Made by a program: the position numbers and the translations under genes. From an uncultured Leifsonia sp. (GTDB taxonomy: Bacteria; Actinomycetota; Actinomycetes; Actinomycetales; Microbacteriaceae): a DNA stretch of 64,000 nt. How positions within the stretch are numbered: the stretch's first letter is position 1; each line of letters begins with the position of its first letter. Positions 18,199-27,514 of the stretch are shown one piece after another. Under the pieces are notes generated by a model that saw only the letters and a list, made by a program, of their open reading frames with translations, ran no database searches and was not told the origin of the DNA. Where the stretch lies: the NCBI RefSeq assembly GCF_945957465.1, contig NZ_CAMFLC010000018.1, positions 1 to 64,000 on the forward strand, in the 5' to 3' direction.

Positions 18199-20122
18199 CG
18201 CGGAGCTGGTAGCGCAGGGAGGCGAGCTCTGCGCGGAGCGCGGCGGGGACGCGACTGCCGAAACGCTCGAAGTACTCCTCGGTCAGGTCGCACTCGGCGA
18301 GCCAGCTGTCCCGGTCGACCTCGAAGAGCTCGTCGACGTCGGCCTCCGGCAGGTCGAGCCCGTCCAAGTCGAGCTGATCGATCCGCGGGAGGCGGCCGAT
18401 CGGCGTCGGGACGGCGTCGGCCTTCCCCTCCACCCGGCGGGCGATCCACTCGATCACGCGCGAGTTCTCGCCGAAGCCCGGCCAGAGGAACCGGCCGTCG
18501 TCGCCCTTGCGGAACCAGTTGACCTGGAACACCGCCGGAGCGTTCTCGCCGAGCTGCTCGCCGATCTCGAGCCAGTGGCCCCAGTAGTCCGCCATGTTGT
18601 AGCCGCAGAACGGGAGCATCGCGAACGGGTCGCGGCGCAGTTCGCCGACGGTCCCCTCCGCCGCCGCCGTCTTCTCGGACGACACCGTCGCGCCGATGAA
18701 GACGCCGTGCTTCCAGTCGCGCGCCTGGGCGACGAGCGGGACGTTGGTGGCGCGGCGTCCGCCGAACAGGATGGCGTCGATCGGAACGCCGTCGAACGCG
18801 TCCCAGTCGTCAGCGATGGACGGGCACTGCGCCGCGGACACGGTGAACCGCGAGTTCGGGTGCGCGGCCGGCCGCCCGCTCGCCGGCGTCCAGTCGTTGC
18901 CCTCCCAGTCGATGAGGTGCGCGGGAGGCTCCTCGGTGAGACCCTCCCACCACACGTCGCCGTCGTCGCGCAGCGCCACGTTGGTGAAGATCGTGTTGCC
19001 CCAGAGGGTCTCGACCGCGGTCTTGTTGGTGAGCTCGCCGGTGCCCGGCGCGACGCCGAAGAAGCCCGCTTCCGGGTTGATGGCGCGCAGACGGCCGTCG
19101 GGACCCTGGCGCAGCCAGGCGATGTCGTCGCCGATGGTCTCGACACTCCATCCCGGGATGGTCGGCCGCAGCATCGCGAGGTTGGTCTTGCCGCACGCCG
19201 ACGGGAACGCCGCCGCGAAGTGGAAGGCGCGGCCCTCGGGCGAGGTGACCTTGATGAGCAGCATGTGCTCGGCGAGCCAGCCCTCGTCGCGGGCCATCGC
19301 GGACGCGATCCGCAGCGCGAAGCACTTCTTGGCCAGGATGGCGTTGCCGCCGTAACCCGAACCGTACGACCACACCTCGCGCGTCTCCGGGAACTGGACG
19401 ATGTACTTGGTGTCGTTGCAGGGCCAGGCGACGTCGTCGCGCCGGACGCCCGCGTCGTCGATCAGCGGCGCACCGACGCTGTGCACGGTCGGCACCCACG
19501 CCGCTCCGGCGTCGATCAGGTCGAGGACGGCGCTGGTCACCCGGGTCATCTTCGCCATGCTCACCGCGACGTACGCGGAGTCGGTCAGTTCGATTCCGAC
19601 CTGCGAGATCGGGCCGCCCACCGGCCCCATCGAGAACGGGACGACGTACATCGTGCGACCGCGCATGCTGCCGGCGAAGACGTCGCGCAGCTCGGCGCGC
19701 ATGGCCTCCGGCTCGCGCCAGTTGTTCGTCGGTCCGGCGTCCTCCTCGTCGATCGAGCAGATGAACGTGCGGTCCTCCACCCGGGCGACATCGCGCGGAT
19801 CGGTGCGGGCGAGGAAGCTGTTGGGGCGCCACTCCGGGTTCAGCCGGATGAGCTTGCCCTCCGCCACGAGCTGCTTGGTGAGGCGGTCTTCCTCACCGGG
19901 AGACCCGTCGCACCAGACGATCGACTCGGGCTGCGTGAGGTCGGCGATGCCCGCCACCCAGGCACGGAGGCCGTCGAGTCCTGCGGGACCCGCAGCCTCG
20001 CCGGCCGGACGCGGCTCGGGAGCTGGAGCGAGGGAGTCGTACGCCTGTGCGGTCTGCATGGTGTCGGTCTCCGGATCGTCGGTGTGCGGGTGGGCGGTCC
20101 GGGGAAGCTCGGCGATGCTCAT
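18194..20122 (-). CDS. pckG: Phosphoenolpyruvate carboxykinase (GTP)
   Basis: 642 residues, slightly long for the family because of a ~35-residue N-terminal extension; a later ATG at residue 22 is possible, but GAGAGGA precedes the first ATG. Key motifs: [13 protein letters not shown] (P-loop with the reactive Cys), [13 protein letters not shown], and [20 protein letters not shown]. It converts oxaloacetate and GTP to PEP, the first step of gluconeogenesis, needed on acetate, fatty acids or amino acids. It is divergent from the RamB-type regulator across 116 bp. Confidence 0.97.
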   Translation of the reverse strand: MSIAELPRTAHPHTDDPETDTMQTAQAYDSLAPAPEPRPAGEAAGPAGLDGLRAWVAGIADLTQPESIVWCDGSPGEEDRLTKQLVAEGKLIRLNPEWRPNSFLARTDPRDVARVEDRTFICSIDEEDAGPTNNWREPEAMRAELRDVFAGSMRGRTMYVVPFSMGPVGGPISQVGIELTDSAYVAVSMAKMTRVTSAVLDLIDAGAAWVPTVHSVGAPLIDDAGVRRDDVAWPCNDTKYIVQFPETREVWSYGSGYGGNAILAKKCFALRIASAMARDEGWLAEHMLLIKVTSPEGRAFHFAAAFPSACGKTNLAMLRPTIPGWSVETIGDDIAWLRQGPDGRLRAINPEAGFFGVAPGTGELTNKTAVETLWGNTIFTNVALRDDGDVWWEGLTEEPPAHLIDWEGNDWTPASGRPAAHPNSRFTVSAAQCPSIADDWDAFDGVPIDAILFGGRRATNVPLVAQARDWKHGVFIGATVSSEKTAAAEGTVGELRRDPFAMLPFCGYNMADYWGHWLEIGEQLGENAPAVFQVNWFRKGDDGRFLWPGFGENSRVIEWIARRVEGKADAVPTPIGRLPRIDQLDLDGLDLPEADVDELFEVDRDSWLAECDLTEEYFERFGSRVPAALRAELASLRYQLRA

Positions 20123-20205
20123 TCCGGGGTCCTCTCGTTCGGAAAGATCGGGGCGTGAATCCAGCTTCAGGGAGGATTCGCACGACTGGACGCGATTTAT
20201 GAGGT

Positions 20206-20223
20206 AAAGAATTGCGATTCTTT
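20206..20223. promoter_or_regulatory. Operator-like inverted repeat before the RamB-type gene
   Basis: AAAGAATTGCGATTCTTT has perfect 7-bp arms around TGCG, 16 bp before the regulator start and 84 bp before pckG. The centre resembles the AAAGTTTGCAAA-like sites described for RamB. It overlaps the likely -35/spacer region, consistent with autorepression and perhaps control of pckG. Confidence 0.55.
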
Positions 20224-20226
20224 CGC

Positions 20227-20232
20227 TATCGT
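20227..20232 (+). promoter_or_regulatory. Putative -10 box of the RamB-type gene (leaderless)
   Basis: TATCGT ends six bases before the ATG at 20239, in the TANNNT-N6-start arrangement. A GAAGG lies in the same six bases, so a short-leader reading cannot be excluded. Confidence 0.4.
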
Positions 20233-20238
20233 GAAGGC

Positions 20239-21696
20239 ATGGACTCCCTCGACTCCGTGCCGGTCACCGCCGACGTCACCACCCTCGGTCACCGCATCCG
20301 GCACTTCCGCACCCAGCGCGGCCTGACACTCGACGAGCTCGGCAGTGCCGCCGGCGTCGCCGCCAGCCAGCTCTCGCTCATCGAGAACGGCAAGCGCGAG
20401 CCGCGTATCTCCCTCCTCGGGTCGCTCGCATCGGCTCTCGGCGTGCAGCTCGCCGATCTGCTCTCCGCCGAGCCGCCGGACGAGCGCGCCGCCCTGGAGA
20501 TCGAGCTCGCGCGCGCCCAGCGCGGCACCCTGTACGGCTCACTCGGTCTCCCGGCCGTCAAGCCGACGAAGGGCACCCCGACGGAGACGCTGGCGGCGCT
20601 GGTCGGACTTCACCGGGAGCTCGCCCGCCGCGCCAACGAAGCGATCGCCACGCCCGAGGAGGCCCGAAGGGCCAACACCGAGCTGCGCGAGCGGATGCGC
20701 GGTCAGAACAACTACATCCCCGACATCGAGGTGCTTGCGGAGGAGCGCGTGCGTGCCTCCGGCCACGTCCGCGGCGCGCTCACCCACCGCGAGGTCAGCG
20801 TGATGGCCGAGCAGCTCGGGTTCGAGCTCATCTACGTCGACGATCTCCCGCGCTCGACCCGGTCGATCACCGACCTCGAGAACGGGCGCATCTACCTGCC
20901 TCCGGCATCCATCCCCGGCGGCCACGGCCTGCGGTCGATGGCGCTGCAGGCGATGGCGCACCGGCTCCTCGGCCACGAACAACCCGCCAGCTACGCGGAC
21001 TTCCTGCGCCAGCGCCTCGAGATCAACTACTTCGCCGCGTGCTGCCTGATGCCGGAGGAGGCCGCCGTCGCATTCCTCCAGCAGGCGAAGAAGGAGAAGG
21101 ACCTCGCCGTCGAAGACTTCCGCGACGCCTTCGGCGTGACCCACGAGGCCGCCGCCCTGCGGCTGACCAACCTGGCGACCCGCCACCTCGACATGCCGCT
21201 GCACTTCCTGCGCGTCGGCGACGACGGCACACTCTACAAGGGCTACGAGAACGACGGCCTGCCGCTTCCGACCGACGTGACCGGCTCCATCGAAGGCCAG
21301 GTGGTGTGCCGCAAGTGGGGAGCCCGCAAGGCCTTCGTGCGCACGAACCGCACGACCGAGTTCTACCAGTACACCGACACCCCCGCCGGGACCTACTGGT
21401 GCTCGACGCAGACCGGCACCACCGCCGACGGCGGTTTCTCGATCAGCGTCGGCGTCCCGTTCGATCAGGCCAAATGGTTCCGGGGCCGTGAGACGACGGA
21501 GCGGGCGGAGTCGCGCTGTCCCGACGAGTCCTGCTGCAAGCGCGCTCCGGCCGAGCTGACCGGGCACTGGTCGGGCAAAGCCTGGCCGAGCGCGCGGCTG
21601 CACGCGCACATCCTCTCTCCGCTTCCGTCGGGCTCGTTCCCCGGCGTCGACGACTCGGACGTGTACACGTTCCTCGAGGCGCACTCCGGCGTCTGA
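20239..21696 (+). CDS. ramB: RamB/ScfR-type XRE regulator of acetate and carbon metabolism
   Basis: 485 residues. N-terminal XRE helix-turn-helix (about 15-70, [20 protein letters not shown]), a central ImmA/IrrE-like domain, and a C-terminal short-chain fatty acyl regulator domain with [11 protein letters not shown]. The metallopeptidase-like motif reads AHRLLGH, without the HExxH Glu, so it is probably not a peptidase. RamB controls acetate and glyoxylate genes in Corynebacterium and relatives; here it faces pckG, and acs lies in the same window. An earlier in-frame ATG at 20212 falls inside the operator and is discounted. Confidence 0.88.
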   Translation: MDSLDSVPVTADVTTLGHRIRHFRTQRGLTLDELGSAAGVAASQLSLIENGKREPRISLLGSLASALGVQLADLLSAEPPDERAALEIELARAQRGTLYGSLGLPAVKPTKGTPTETLAALVGLHRELARRANEAIATPEEARRANTELRERMRGQNNYIPDIEVLAEERVRASGHVRGALTHREVSVMAEQLGFELIYVDDLPRSTRSITDLENGRIYLPPASIPGGHGLRSMALQAMAHRLLGHEQPASYADFLRQRLEINYFAACCLMPEEAAVAFLQQAKKEKDLAVEDFRDAFGVTHEAAALRLTNLATRHLDMPLHFLRVGDDGTLYKGYENDGLPLPTDVTGSIEGQVVCRKWGARKAFVRTNRTTEFYQYTDTPAGTYWCSTQTGTTADGGFSISVGVPFDQAKWFRGRETTERAESRCPDESCCKRAPAELTGHWSGKAWPSARLHAHILSPLPSGSFPGVDDSDVYTFLEAHSGV

Positions 21697-21702
21697 GCGC
21701 CG

Positions 21703-21763
21703 CGACATTCGTCACGAATCACCGCTTTCGTGCCACGAATGTCGACATTCGTGACGAATGTCG
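21703..21763. terminator. Nested palindromes between convergent ramB and SDR genes
   Basis: Perfect 17-bp arms at 21703-21719 and 21747-21763 enclose a 27-base loop. Each arm contains a 13-bp self-palindrome (ATTCGTSACGAAT), and the loop holds a third relative, TTTCGTGCCACGAAT at 21726-21740. The 69-bp gap between the two stop codons is nearly all palindrome. It is most likely a bidirectional terminator. Confidence 0.6.
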
Positions 21764-21765
21764 AC

Positions 21766-22545
21766 CTACTTGGGCTGCATGCGGATGGCGCCGTCGAGAC
21801 GGATGGTCTCGCCGTTGAGCATCGGGTTCTCCACGATGGAGCGCACCAGCTGCGCGTACTCGGACGGACGGCCGAGCCGTGACGGATGGGGCACCTGCGC
21901 GGCGAGCGAGTCCTGCGCCGCCTGCGGCAACCCCGCCATCATCGGCGTCTCGAAGATGCCCGGCGCGATGGTGACGACACGGATCAGGCTGCGGGCGAAC
22001 TCCCTCGCCAGCGGCAGGGTCATCGCGGCGACGCCGCCCTTCGAGGCCGAGTAGGCCGGCTGCCCGATCTGCCCATCGAACGCGGCCACCGACGCCGTGT
22101 TCACGATGACGCCGCGTTCGCGACCGCCGGGCACGTCCTCCCCCACGGGCTCGGTCTCGACCATCGCCGCAGCCGCGAGGCGTACGACGTTGAACGTGCC
22201 GATCAGGTTGACGCGGATGACCCGCTCGAAGCTCTCCAGCGGGAGGACGCCGTCACGGCCGAGCACCTTCTGCGCGGTCGCGATGCCCGCGCAGTTGACG
22301 ACGATCCGCAGCGGTGCCAGCGCACTCGCCGCCTGGACGGCCTCCTGAACCTGCTCGACATCGGTGACGTCGGCGGCGACGAACCGCGCGTGCGGGCCGA
22401 GGGCGACCGCGGCCTTCTCACCCTCCGAGCTGGGGAGGTCGAGGATCACGACGCGAGCGCCGGCCTCGGTCAACGCCCGCGCCGTGGCGTTGCCGAGCCC
22501 GCTGGCGCCGCCGGTGACCAGGGCGGAGCAACCGTCGATCTGCAT
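21766..22545 (-). CDS. Short-chain 3-hydroxyacyl-CoA dehydrogenase (HSD10 type)
   Basis: 259 residues. NAD motif TGGASGLG at 11-18, NCAGIA, catalytic Ser in [11 protein letters not shown], and YSASK. The overall pattern ([36 protein letters not shown]) is that of type II 3-hydroxyacyl-CoA dehydrogenase, which oxidises 3-hydroxyacyl-CoA including 2-methyl-3-hydroxybutyryl-CoA. It follows the thiolase gene by 33 bp with AAAGGA before the ATG. Together they perform the last two steps of beta-oxidation or isoleucine breakdown. Confidence 0.9.
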   Translation of the reverse strand: MQIDGCSALVTGGASGLGNATARALTEAGARVVILDLPSSEGEKAAVALGPHARFVAADVTDVEQVQEAVQAASALAPLRIVVNCAGIATAQKVLGRDGVLPLESFERVIRVNLIGTFNVVRLAAAAMVETEPVGEDVPGGRERGVIVNTASVAAFDGQIGQPAYSASKGGVAAMTLPLAREFARSLIRVVTIAPGIFETPMMAGLPQAAQDSLAAQVPHPSRLGRPSEYAQLVRSIVENPMLNGETIRLDGAIRMQPK

Positions 22546-22578
22546 GAGAGTCCTTTCGTCGGAGCGGGGAGGCGGCGT

Positions 22579-23763
22579 TCAGAGCCGCTCGATGAGGGTG
22601 GCGTTGGCGGTGCCTCCGCCTTCGCACATGGTCTGCAGGCCGAACCGGCCGCCGGTCGCTTCCAGTTCGTTCAGGAGGGTGCCGAGCAACCGCGTCCCCG
22701 AGGAGCCGAGTGCGTGGCCCAGCGCGATCGCGCCGCCTCGCGGGTTCAGCCGGGAGGCGTCGACGCCGAACTCCCGCTGCCACAGGAGCGGCACGGGCGC
22801 GAACGCCTCGTTGACCTCGTACGCCTGGATCTCGTCGAGCCGCACGCCGCTGCGGTCGAGCAGCTTGCGGGTGGCGGGCAGGATCCCGGTGAGCATGTAC
22901 AGCGGGTCGCTGCCGGCGACGGCGAACGAGTGGAAGCGCGCACGAGGCTTCAGGCCGAGTCGCTTCGCTGCCTCCCCGCTCATGATCAAAGCCGCCGACG
23001 CCCCGTCGGTGAGCGGCGAGGAGTTCCCCGGCGTGATCCGCCAGTCGAGCTGCGGGAAGCGCGCGGCCAGCGCGTCGGTGCGGAACGACGGCGCGAGCGA
23101 GGCGAGCTTCTCGACCGTCGTCCCCGGGCGGATCGTCTCGTCCGCCTCAACACTCCCGGAGTCGGGAGTCGGCACCGGAACGAGCTCGTGCTCGAACGCG
23201 CCGGACGCCGCGGCCTCCGCCGCCCGCCGGTGCGACTCGGCGGCGAAGGCGTCGAGCTCGTCGCGGGCGATGCCCCAGCGCTGGGCGATCAGCTCCGCCG
23301 CCACGCCCTGGTTGACGAGGCCGTCCGGATAGCGCGAGTGCAGCAGTTCGCCGCCGAGGGAGGCTGCGCCCAGGTTCGAGCCCATCGGAGCCCGACTCAT
23401 CGACTCCACCCCGCAGGCGATGATGATGTCGTACGCACCGGCGATCACCCCCTGTGCTGCGAATGCGGCGGCCTGCTGGCTCGACCCGCACTGCCGGTCG
23501 ACGGTGACACCCGGCACGCTCTCCGGGAACCCCGCGCTGAGCACCGCCGTGCGCGTGATGTTCCCCGCCTGCTCGCCCGACTGCGTGACGCATCCCCCGA
23601 TGACGTCGTCGAGCAGTGCAGGGTCGAGCCCGTTGCGATGAACGACCTCGGCGAGCACACCGGCCAGGAGATCGGCGGGATGGATGTCGGACAGTTCGCC
23701 CCCTGGCTTGCCGCGGCCGGACGGCGTGCGGACGACGTCGACGATGACGGCTTCGGTCGGCAT
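22579..23763 (-). CDS. Acetyl-CoA acyltransferase (thiolase)
   Basis: 394 residues, full length. Nucleophile Cys92 in VDRQCGSSQQAA, GGAIALGHALGSSG with the catalytic His, and the second active Cys in MCEGGGTANA. It cleaves 3-ketoacyl-CoA with CoA. GAGGAG precedes the ATG, and genes on both sides are 33 bp away on the same strand. The substrate chain is not evident; the HSD10-type partner and the Lrp regulator favour short or branched chains (inference). Confidence 0.94.
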   Translation of the reverse strand: MPTEAVIVDVVRTPSGRGKPGGELSDIHPADLLAGVLAEVVHRNGLDPALLDDVIGGCVTQSGEQAGNITRTAVLSAGFPESVPGVTVDRQCGSSQQAAAFAAQGVIAGAYDIIIACGVESMSRAPMGSNLGAASLGGELLHSRYPDGLVNQGVAAELIAQRWGIARDELDAFAAESHRRAAEAAASGAFEHELVPVPTPDSGSVEADETIRPGTTVEKLASLAPSFRTDALAARFPQLDWRITPGNSSPLTDGASAALIMSGEAAKRLGLKPRARFHSFAVAGSDPLYMLTGILPATRKLLDRSGVRLDEIQAYEVNEAFAPVPLLWQREFGVDASRLNPRGGAIALGHALGSSGTRLLGTLLNELEATGGRFGLQTMCEGGGTANATLIERL

Positions 23764-23796
23764 GGTGCAGCTCCTCGGTTCGGACGGTCGACGGCG

Positions 23797-25275
23797 TCAG
23801 ACCGTGAACGGGTCGGGGGTCAGGGTGTACTTCGTGCTGAGGTACTCGTGGATGCCCTCCAGGCCTCCCTCACGGCCCAGCCCCGACTGCTTGACGCCGC
23901 CGAACGGGGCGGCGGCGTTCGAGACGACGCCGACGTTGAGCCCCATCATCCCCGTCTGCAGGCGCTCGATCATCCGCTGGCCCCGCGCGAGATCCTGCGT
24001 GAACACGTAGGAGACCAGGCCGAACTCGGTGTCGTTGGCGATGCGCACGGCCTCGTCCTCGTCGCGGAAGCGGACGATCGACAGCACCGGGCCGAAGATC
24101 TCCTGTCGGAGGATCTCGCTGCCCGCGCGCACGTCGGTCACCACGGTCGGCTCGAAGAAGGTGCCGGGCCCGGAGACGCGGGAGCCGCCGGTGAGGACCG
24201 ACGCGCCCCGCGCGACCGCGTCTTCGAGGAGCTCCGCCGCCTTGTCGACGGCGTCCTCGTTGATCAGGGGCCCGATGGTCACGCCCTCCTCGGTGCCGCG
24301 GCCGATCTTCATCGCGTCGACCTTGGCCGTGACCCGGCGGGCGAACTCGTCGGCGACGTCCTCGTGCACGATGAAGCGGTTGGCGGCGGTGCAGGCCTCG
24401 CCGATGTTGCGGAACTTCGCGAGCATCGCGCCGTCGACCGCGCGGTCGAGGTCGGCGTCGTCGAACACGACGAACGGCGCGTTGCCGCCGAGCTCCATGG
24501 AGGTGCGCAGCACGTTCTCGGACGCCTGCTGCAGCAGTTTCCTCCCCACCTCGGTCGAGCCGGTGAACGAGAGCTTGCGCAGCCTGGGGTCGGCGATGAT
24601 CGGAGCAGAGACCGCTCCGGAGGTCGAGGTCGTGATCACGTTCAGCACGCCGGCGGGCAGTCCGGCGTCCTCCAGCAGCCGCGCGAAGTACAGGGTCGTC
24701 AGCGGCGTCAGCTCGGCCGGCTTCACGACGACCGTGCAGCCCGCGGCCAGTGCCGGCGCGATCTTGCGCGTCGCCATCGCCAGCGGGAAGTTCCACGGCG
24801 TGATCAGGAAGCACGGCCCGACCGGGTGCTGCGACACGATCATGCGACCCGTGCCCTCCGGGTTGGTCGCGTAGCGGCCCGCGATGCGCACGGCCTCCTC
24901 GGAGAACCAACGGAGGAACTCGCCGCCGTAGGTGACCTCGCCGTCGGCCTCGGCCAGCGGCTTGCCCATCTCCAGCGTCATCAGCAGCGCGAACTCGCCA
25001 CGGCGCTCCTGCAGCAGGTCGAACGCGCGGCGCAGGATCTCGCCTCGGGCGCGCGGCGCGGTCGCCGCCCAGGAGTCCTGCGCCGCCACGGCGGCATCCA
25101 GGGCACGTCCGCCGTCCTCCGCCGACGCGTTCGCGATCTCACGGATGAGGTCCCCGGTCGCGGGGTCGAACACCTTCAGCGTCCCGTTAGCTCCCGGAAC
25201 CCACTCGCCGCCGATGTAGAGACGGTCGGGCACCCGTTCCAGCAGCCCCGTCTCGGTGAGACCCGTCTGATCCAT
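23797..25275 (-). CDS. NAD(P)-dependent aldehyde dehydrogenase, succinate-semialdehyde dehydrogenase type
   Basis: 492 residues from the ATG with AGGAGG just upstream; a start ten codons earlier would overlap the Lrp gene. Motifs: ITPWNFPLAMATRKIAPALA, FTGSTEVGRKL, ELGGNAPFVVFDDADLD (general base Glu) and GEACTAANRF with the catalytic Cys. The GabD-like sequence suggests oxidation of succinate semialdehyde or a related short semialdehyde in the cytosol. In this operon it could instead handle a product of acyl-CoA breakdown. Confidence 0.9.
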   Translation of the reverse strand: MDQTGLTETGLLERVPDRLYIGGEWVPGANGTLKVFDPATGDLIREIANASAEDGGRALDAAVAAQDSWAATAPRARGEILRRAFDLLQERRGEFALLMTLEMGKPLAEADGEVTYGGEFLRWFSEEAVRIAGRYATNPEGTGRMIVSQHPVGPCFLITPWNFPLAMATRKIAPALAAGCTVVVKPAELTPLTTLYFARLLEDAGLPAGVLNVITTSTSGAVSAPIIADPRLRKLSFTGSTEVGRKLLQQASENVLRTSMELGGNAPFVVFDDADLDRAVDGAMLAKFRNIGEACTAANRFIVHEDVADEFARRVTAKVDAMKIGRGTEEGVTIGPLINEDAVDKAAELLEDAVARGASVLTGGSRVSGPGTFFEPTVVTDVRAGSEILRQEIFGPVLSIVRFRDEDEAVRIANDTEFGLVSYVFTQDLARGQRMIERLQTGMMGLNVGVVSNAAAPFGGVKQSGLGREGGLEGIHEYLSTKYTLTPDPFTV

Positions 25276-25301
25276 CCTGATACCTCCTGGCTCGGTCCTG
25301 C

Positions 25302-25763
25302 TCACTCGTTCACTGCCGCCTGCACCAGCGGTACGCTGCGGCTCTCGATCTTGGTCTCCAACGCGATGACGGTCGACGTGCGGCTGATCCCGGGATCAGC
25401 GAGGATGCCGTTGATCACGCGCTGAAGGTCGGCGTTGGAGCGGGCGACCACCCGGATCAGCAGATCGCCCGACCCGGTGACCGTGTGCACCTCCAGCACC
25501 TCCGGGATGCCGCGCAGGTGCTCGACCACCGAGAGGTCGCTCTGGGTGATCTCGGCGGTCACGAACGCCGTCACCGGGAAGCCCAGCCGGCGACTGTCGA
25601 TGGTCGGTGCGAAGTCTTTGACCACGCCGGAGCGCTGCAACCGGTCGAGGCGCGCCTGCACCGTGCCGCGCGCGACGCCCAGCCGCCGGGAGGCCTCGAA
25701 GACCCCCAGCCGGGGCTCCTCCGTGAGCAGCGCGATCAAGTCGGCGTCCAGTCTGTCGATCAT
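25302..25763 (-). CDS. Lrp/AsnC family transcriptional regulator
   Basis: 153 residues from the ATG preceded by AAGGAG; a GTG two codons earlier is too close to that site. N-terminal winged helix-turn-helix (FEASRRLGVARGTVQARLDRL) and a C-terminal RAM ligand domain (HTVTGSGDLLIRVVARSNADL). Such proteins sense amino acids and often control catabolism. Its place inside a run of acyl-CoA genes resembles BkdR, the regulator of branched-chain keto acid breakdown (inference). Confidence 0.92.
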   Translation of the reverse strand: MIDRLDADLIALLTEEPRLGVFEASRRLGVARGTVQARLDRLQRSGVVKDFAPTIDSRRLGFPVTAFVTAEITQSDLSVVEHLRGIPEVLEVHTVTGSGDLLIRVVARSNADLQRVINGILADPGISRTSTVIALETKIESRSVPLVQAAVNE

Positions 25764-25812
25764 GCGCACTCCTTCGCTCCCCGCACATCGTACGACCCCT
25801 GCCGCAGCTCTC

Positions 25813-26556
25813 CTACACGCTGACCGAAGCTCCCAGGAACGGGAGGGCAGCCTGCTTGAACCCGCGGGCGCTCAGGGTGGTGATGTGATTGCGCCTCGGG
25901 AGCACGACGAGCTCGGCCCCGAGCAGCCGGGCCGCTTCGTCGGCGCCCTGTGCCACCGGGTCGACCTCGCCGACCACGACCAGGACCGGGGCGGGCGCGC
26001 CGGGCCGCTCGAGCGAGGGCAACGGCAGCGGGTGCCGCGCCATCCCCGCCGCGCATGCGGCCAGGGCTTCGCGGTCCACGCCGGGAGCCTCCCGCAGCGA
26101 CGAGAGGAGGGGCGCGAGCGGGTTGTCGGCGGGGAGGGCGTCGGCACCGTCGAGGATGGCCCGCTGGACGGCCTCCACCCCCCAGTGGCCGAACTGCTCG
26201 ACCGTCCCGATGCCGCCGACGACGAGTCGGCGCACGCGCTCGGGCGCGGAACCGGCGAGAGCCAGCGCGACCCAGCTGCCCATCGAATAGCCGATGACGT
26301 CCACCCGCTGCAGCCCCTGCTCGTCGAGGACCGCGATCAGATCGGCGGCGAGCTGGTCGGGCGAGTAGAGGGCGGGCTCATGCGGCGACGCGCTCGCGCC
26401 GTGGCCACGCAGGTCGGGGACGACCGCGCCGCGTCCGGCCTCGGCGAGCGCGGCCACCCAGCCGGTCGCCTCCCAGGTCAGTGCGCCGGTGGTCGCGAAG
26501 CCGTGGACGAGCAGAACCGGGTCGGGTCCGGGATGCCGTTCGACGTGCAGGTGCAT
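25813..26556 (-). CDS. Alpha/beta hydrolase
   Basis: 247 residues. Oxyanion strand VLLVHGFATTG, nucleophile elbow GYSMGSW, acid in VVVGEVDPVA and His in PRRNHITTL complete the triad. It resembles small esterases and enol-lactone or acyl hydrolases. The ATG at 26556 has GGATGGAG upstream; the open frame continues antisense into the E1-alpha-like gene but is not coding there. It lies 44 bp after that gene and 49 bp before the Lrp gene, on the same strand. Confidence 0.85.
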   Translation of the reverse strand: MHLHVERHPGPDPVLLVHGFATTGALTWEATGWVAALAEAGRGAVVPDLRGHGASASPHEPALYSPDQLAADLIAVLDEQGLQRVDVIGYSMGSWVALALAGSAPERVRRLVVGGIGTVEQFGHWGVEAVQRAILDGADALPADNPLAPLLSSLREAPGVDREALAACAAGMARHPLPLPSLERPGAPAPVLVVVGEVDPVAQGADEAARLLGAELVVLPRRNHITTLSARGFKQAALPFLGASVSV

Positions 26557-26600
26557 GGCTCCATCCTCGTGGATCGCAGCGGGCAGCGGCAGCGTCAGCG

Positions 26601-27380
26601 TCAACGGCCCGTCGCCAGGCGCGCGCGCATCCGGTCGGCGACCGCGTCCGCGGTGTCGGCGATCTCGGCGAAGTAGTCGTCGTCGACGGTGCCGGTCGCG
26701 CGGAGGCGCTGCTCGCAGACCACGAGCGGGTCGCGGGCCGGCCACGCCGACGGGTCGGGCAGCACGGCGTCGATCAGGATCGGCCCGGCCCCCGACCGTG
26801 CGTGCTCGAGAGCTTCCAGCGTGGCATCGTGCACGGCGAGCGCGTCGGAGCCGTCGACCAGGAGGACGGGCATCGTCGCTCGCCCTGAGCGACCAGCGCT
26901 CGAGAGGAACACCACGGGCAGCGCCGCGGCGCGAGCGGTGCCCACGGCTTCACGCAGCTCGGCCGGGCTGCCGACACCCGCACCGATGGGTGCCAGCGCG
27001 CACGCGCCGGTGCGGTCGAGTTTGGCGCCCAGTGCCCAGCCGACCGCGTGCGTGACCGATCCGCCGAACGCGGCGCCGAGAGTTCCGTTGGCCGTGCTCA
27101 GGACGGCAGCGGGGTCGGCTCCGAGTGCGATCGCGATCCCCGGCTCATGAGCCGCGGGAAAGGCGCGGTCGCGCGCCGGGTCGAGCGCTGACGCCGCGCC
27201 GACGTGGACGGCCTCACGGCCGCGGGAGTCGATGTGTCCGGGGAGGATGCCGCGGCCGCGCAGGACGACCGCTTCGCGGTCCAGCCGGCGCACGGTCGCC
27301 ATCGTCCGGTAGAGCCGGCGGAGCAGGGCGGCGACGTCGGCGCGCGCTCCGGTGACCGGCTCGAGGATCGTGGGGGTCAT
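26601..27380 (-). CDS. Short, degenerate E1-alpha (thiamine diphosphate dehydrogenase) homologue
   Basis: 259 residues against about 330-400 for catalytic E1-alpha subunits of branched-chain keto acid or pyruvate dehydrogenase. The fold is recognisable: GRGILPGHIDSRGREAVHVG, FPAAHEPGIAIALG, GGSVTHAVGWALGAKL. The thiamine site is altered. The GDG motif reads G133-A134-G135, so the Mg-binding Asp is Ala, and the Asn-Asn that follows VVF by three residues reads A162-G163. No E1-beta, E2 or E3 gene is adjacent. It is probably non-catalytic, or works with a remote partner. The frame is intact and codon use normal, so I do not call it a pseudogene. Confidence 0.75.
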   Translation of the reverse strand: MTPTILEPVTGARADVAALLRRLYRTMATVRRLDREAVVLRGRGILPGHIDSRGREAVHVGAASALDPARDRAFPAAHEPGIAIALGADPAAVLSTANGTLGAAFGGSVTHAVGWALGAKLDRTGACALAPIGAGVGSPAELREAVGTARAAALPVVFLSSAGRSGRATMPVLLVDGSDALAVHDATLEALEHARSGAGPILIDAVLPDPSAWPARDPLVVCEQRLRATGTVDDDYFAEIADTADAVADRMRARLATGR

Positions 27381-27514
27381 ATCCGCCACTCTCTCCGACC
27401 GTCGCGCGGGCGGCAACGCGCGCGACGCCGGCCGCGCATCCTGTCCAGCGCCCGGCGGCGAACGCCGCGCTCCGCTCTACAGGGTGCGCGGTGCCGCGCC
27501 GGACCGACGGTCGC

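Noticed and set aside
21886-25425. An 1179-codon open frame on the plus strand across the SDR, thiolase and aldehyde dehydrogenase genes
   Set aside because: It runs antisense through three complete enzymes and their intergenic gaps; composition is that of an antisense frame.
26601-27380. Calling the E1-alpha-like gene a pseudogene
   Set aside because: The frame is complete, codon use is normal and the fold's framework motifs remain; loss of the metal site alone does not show decay.
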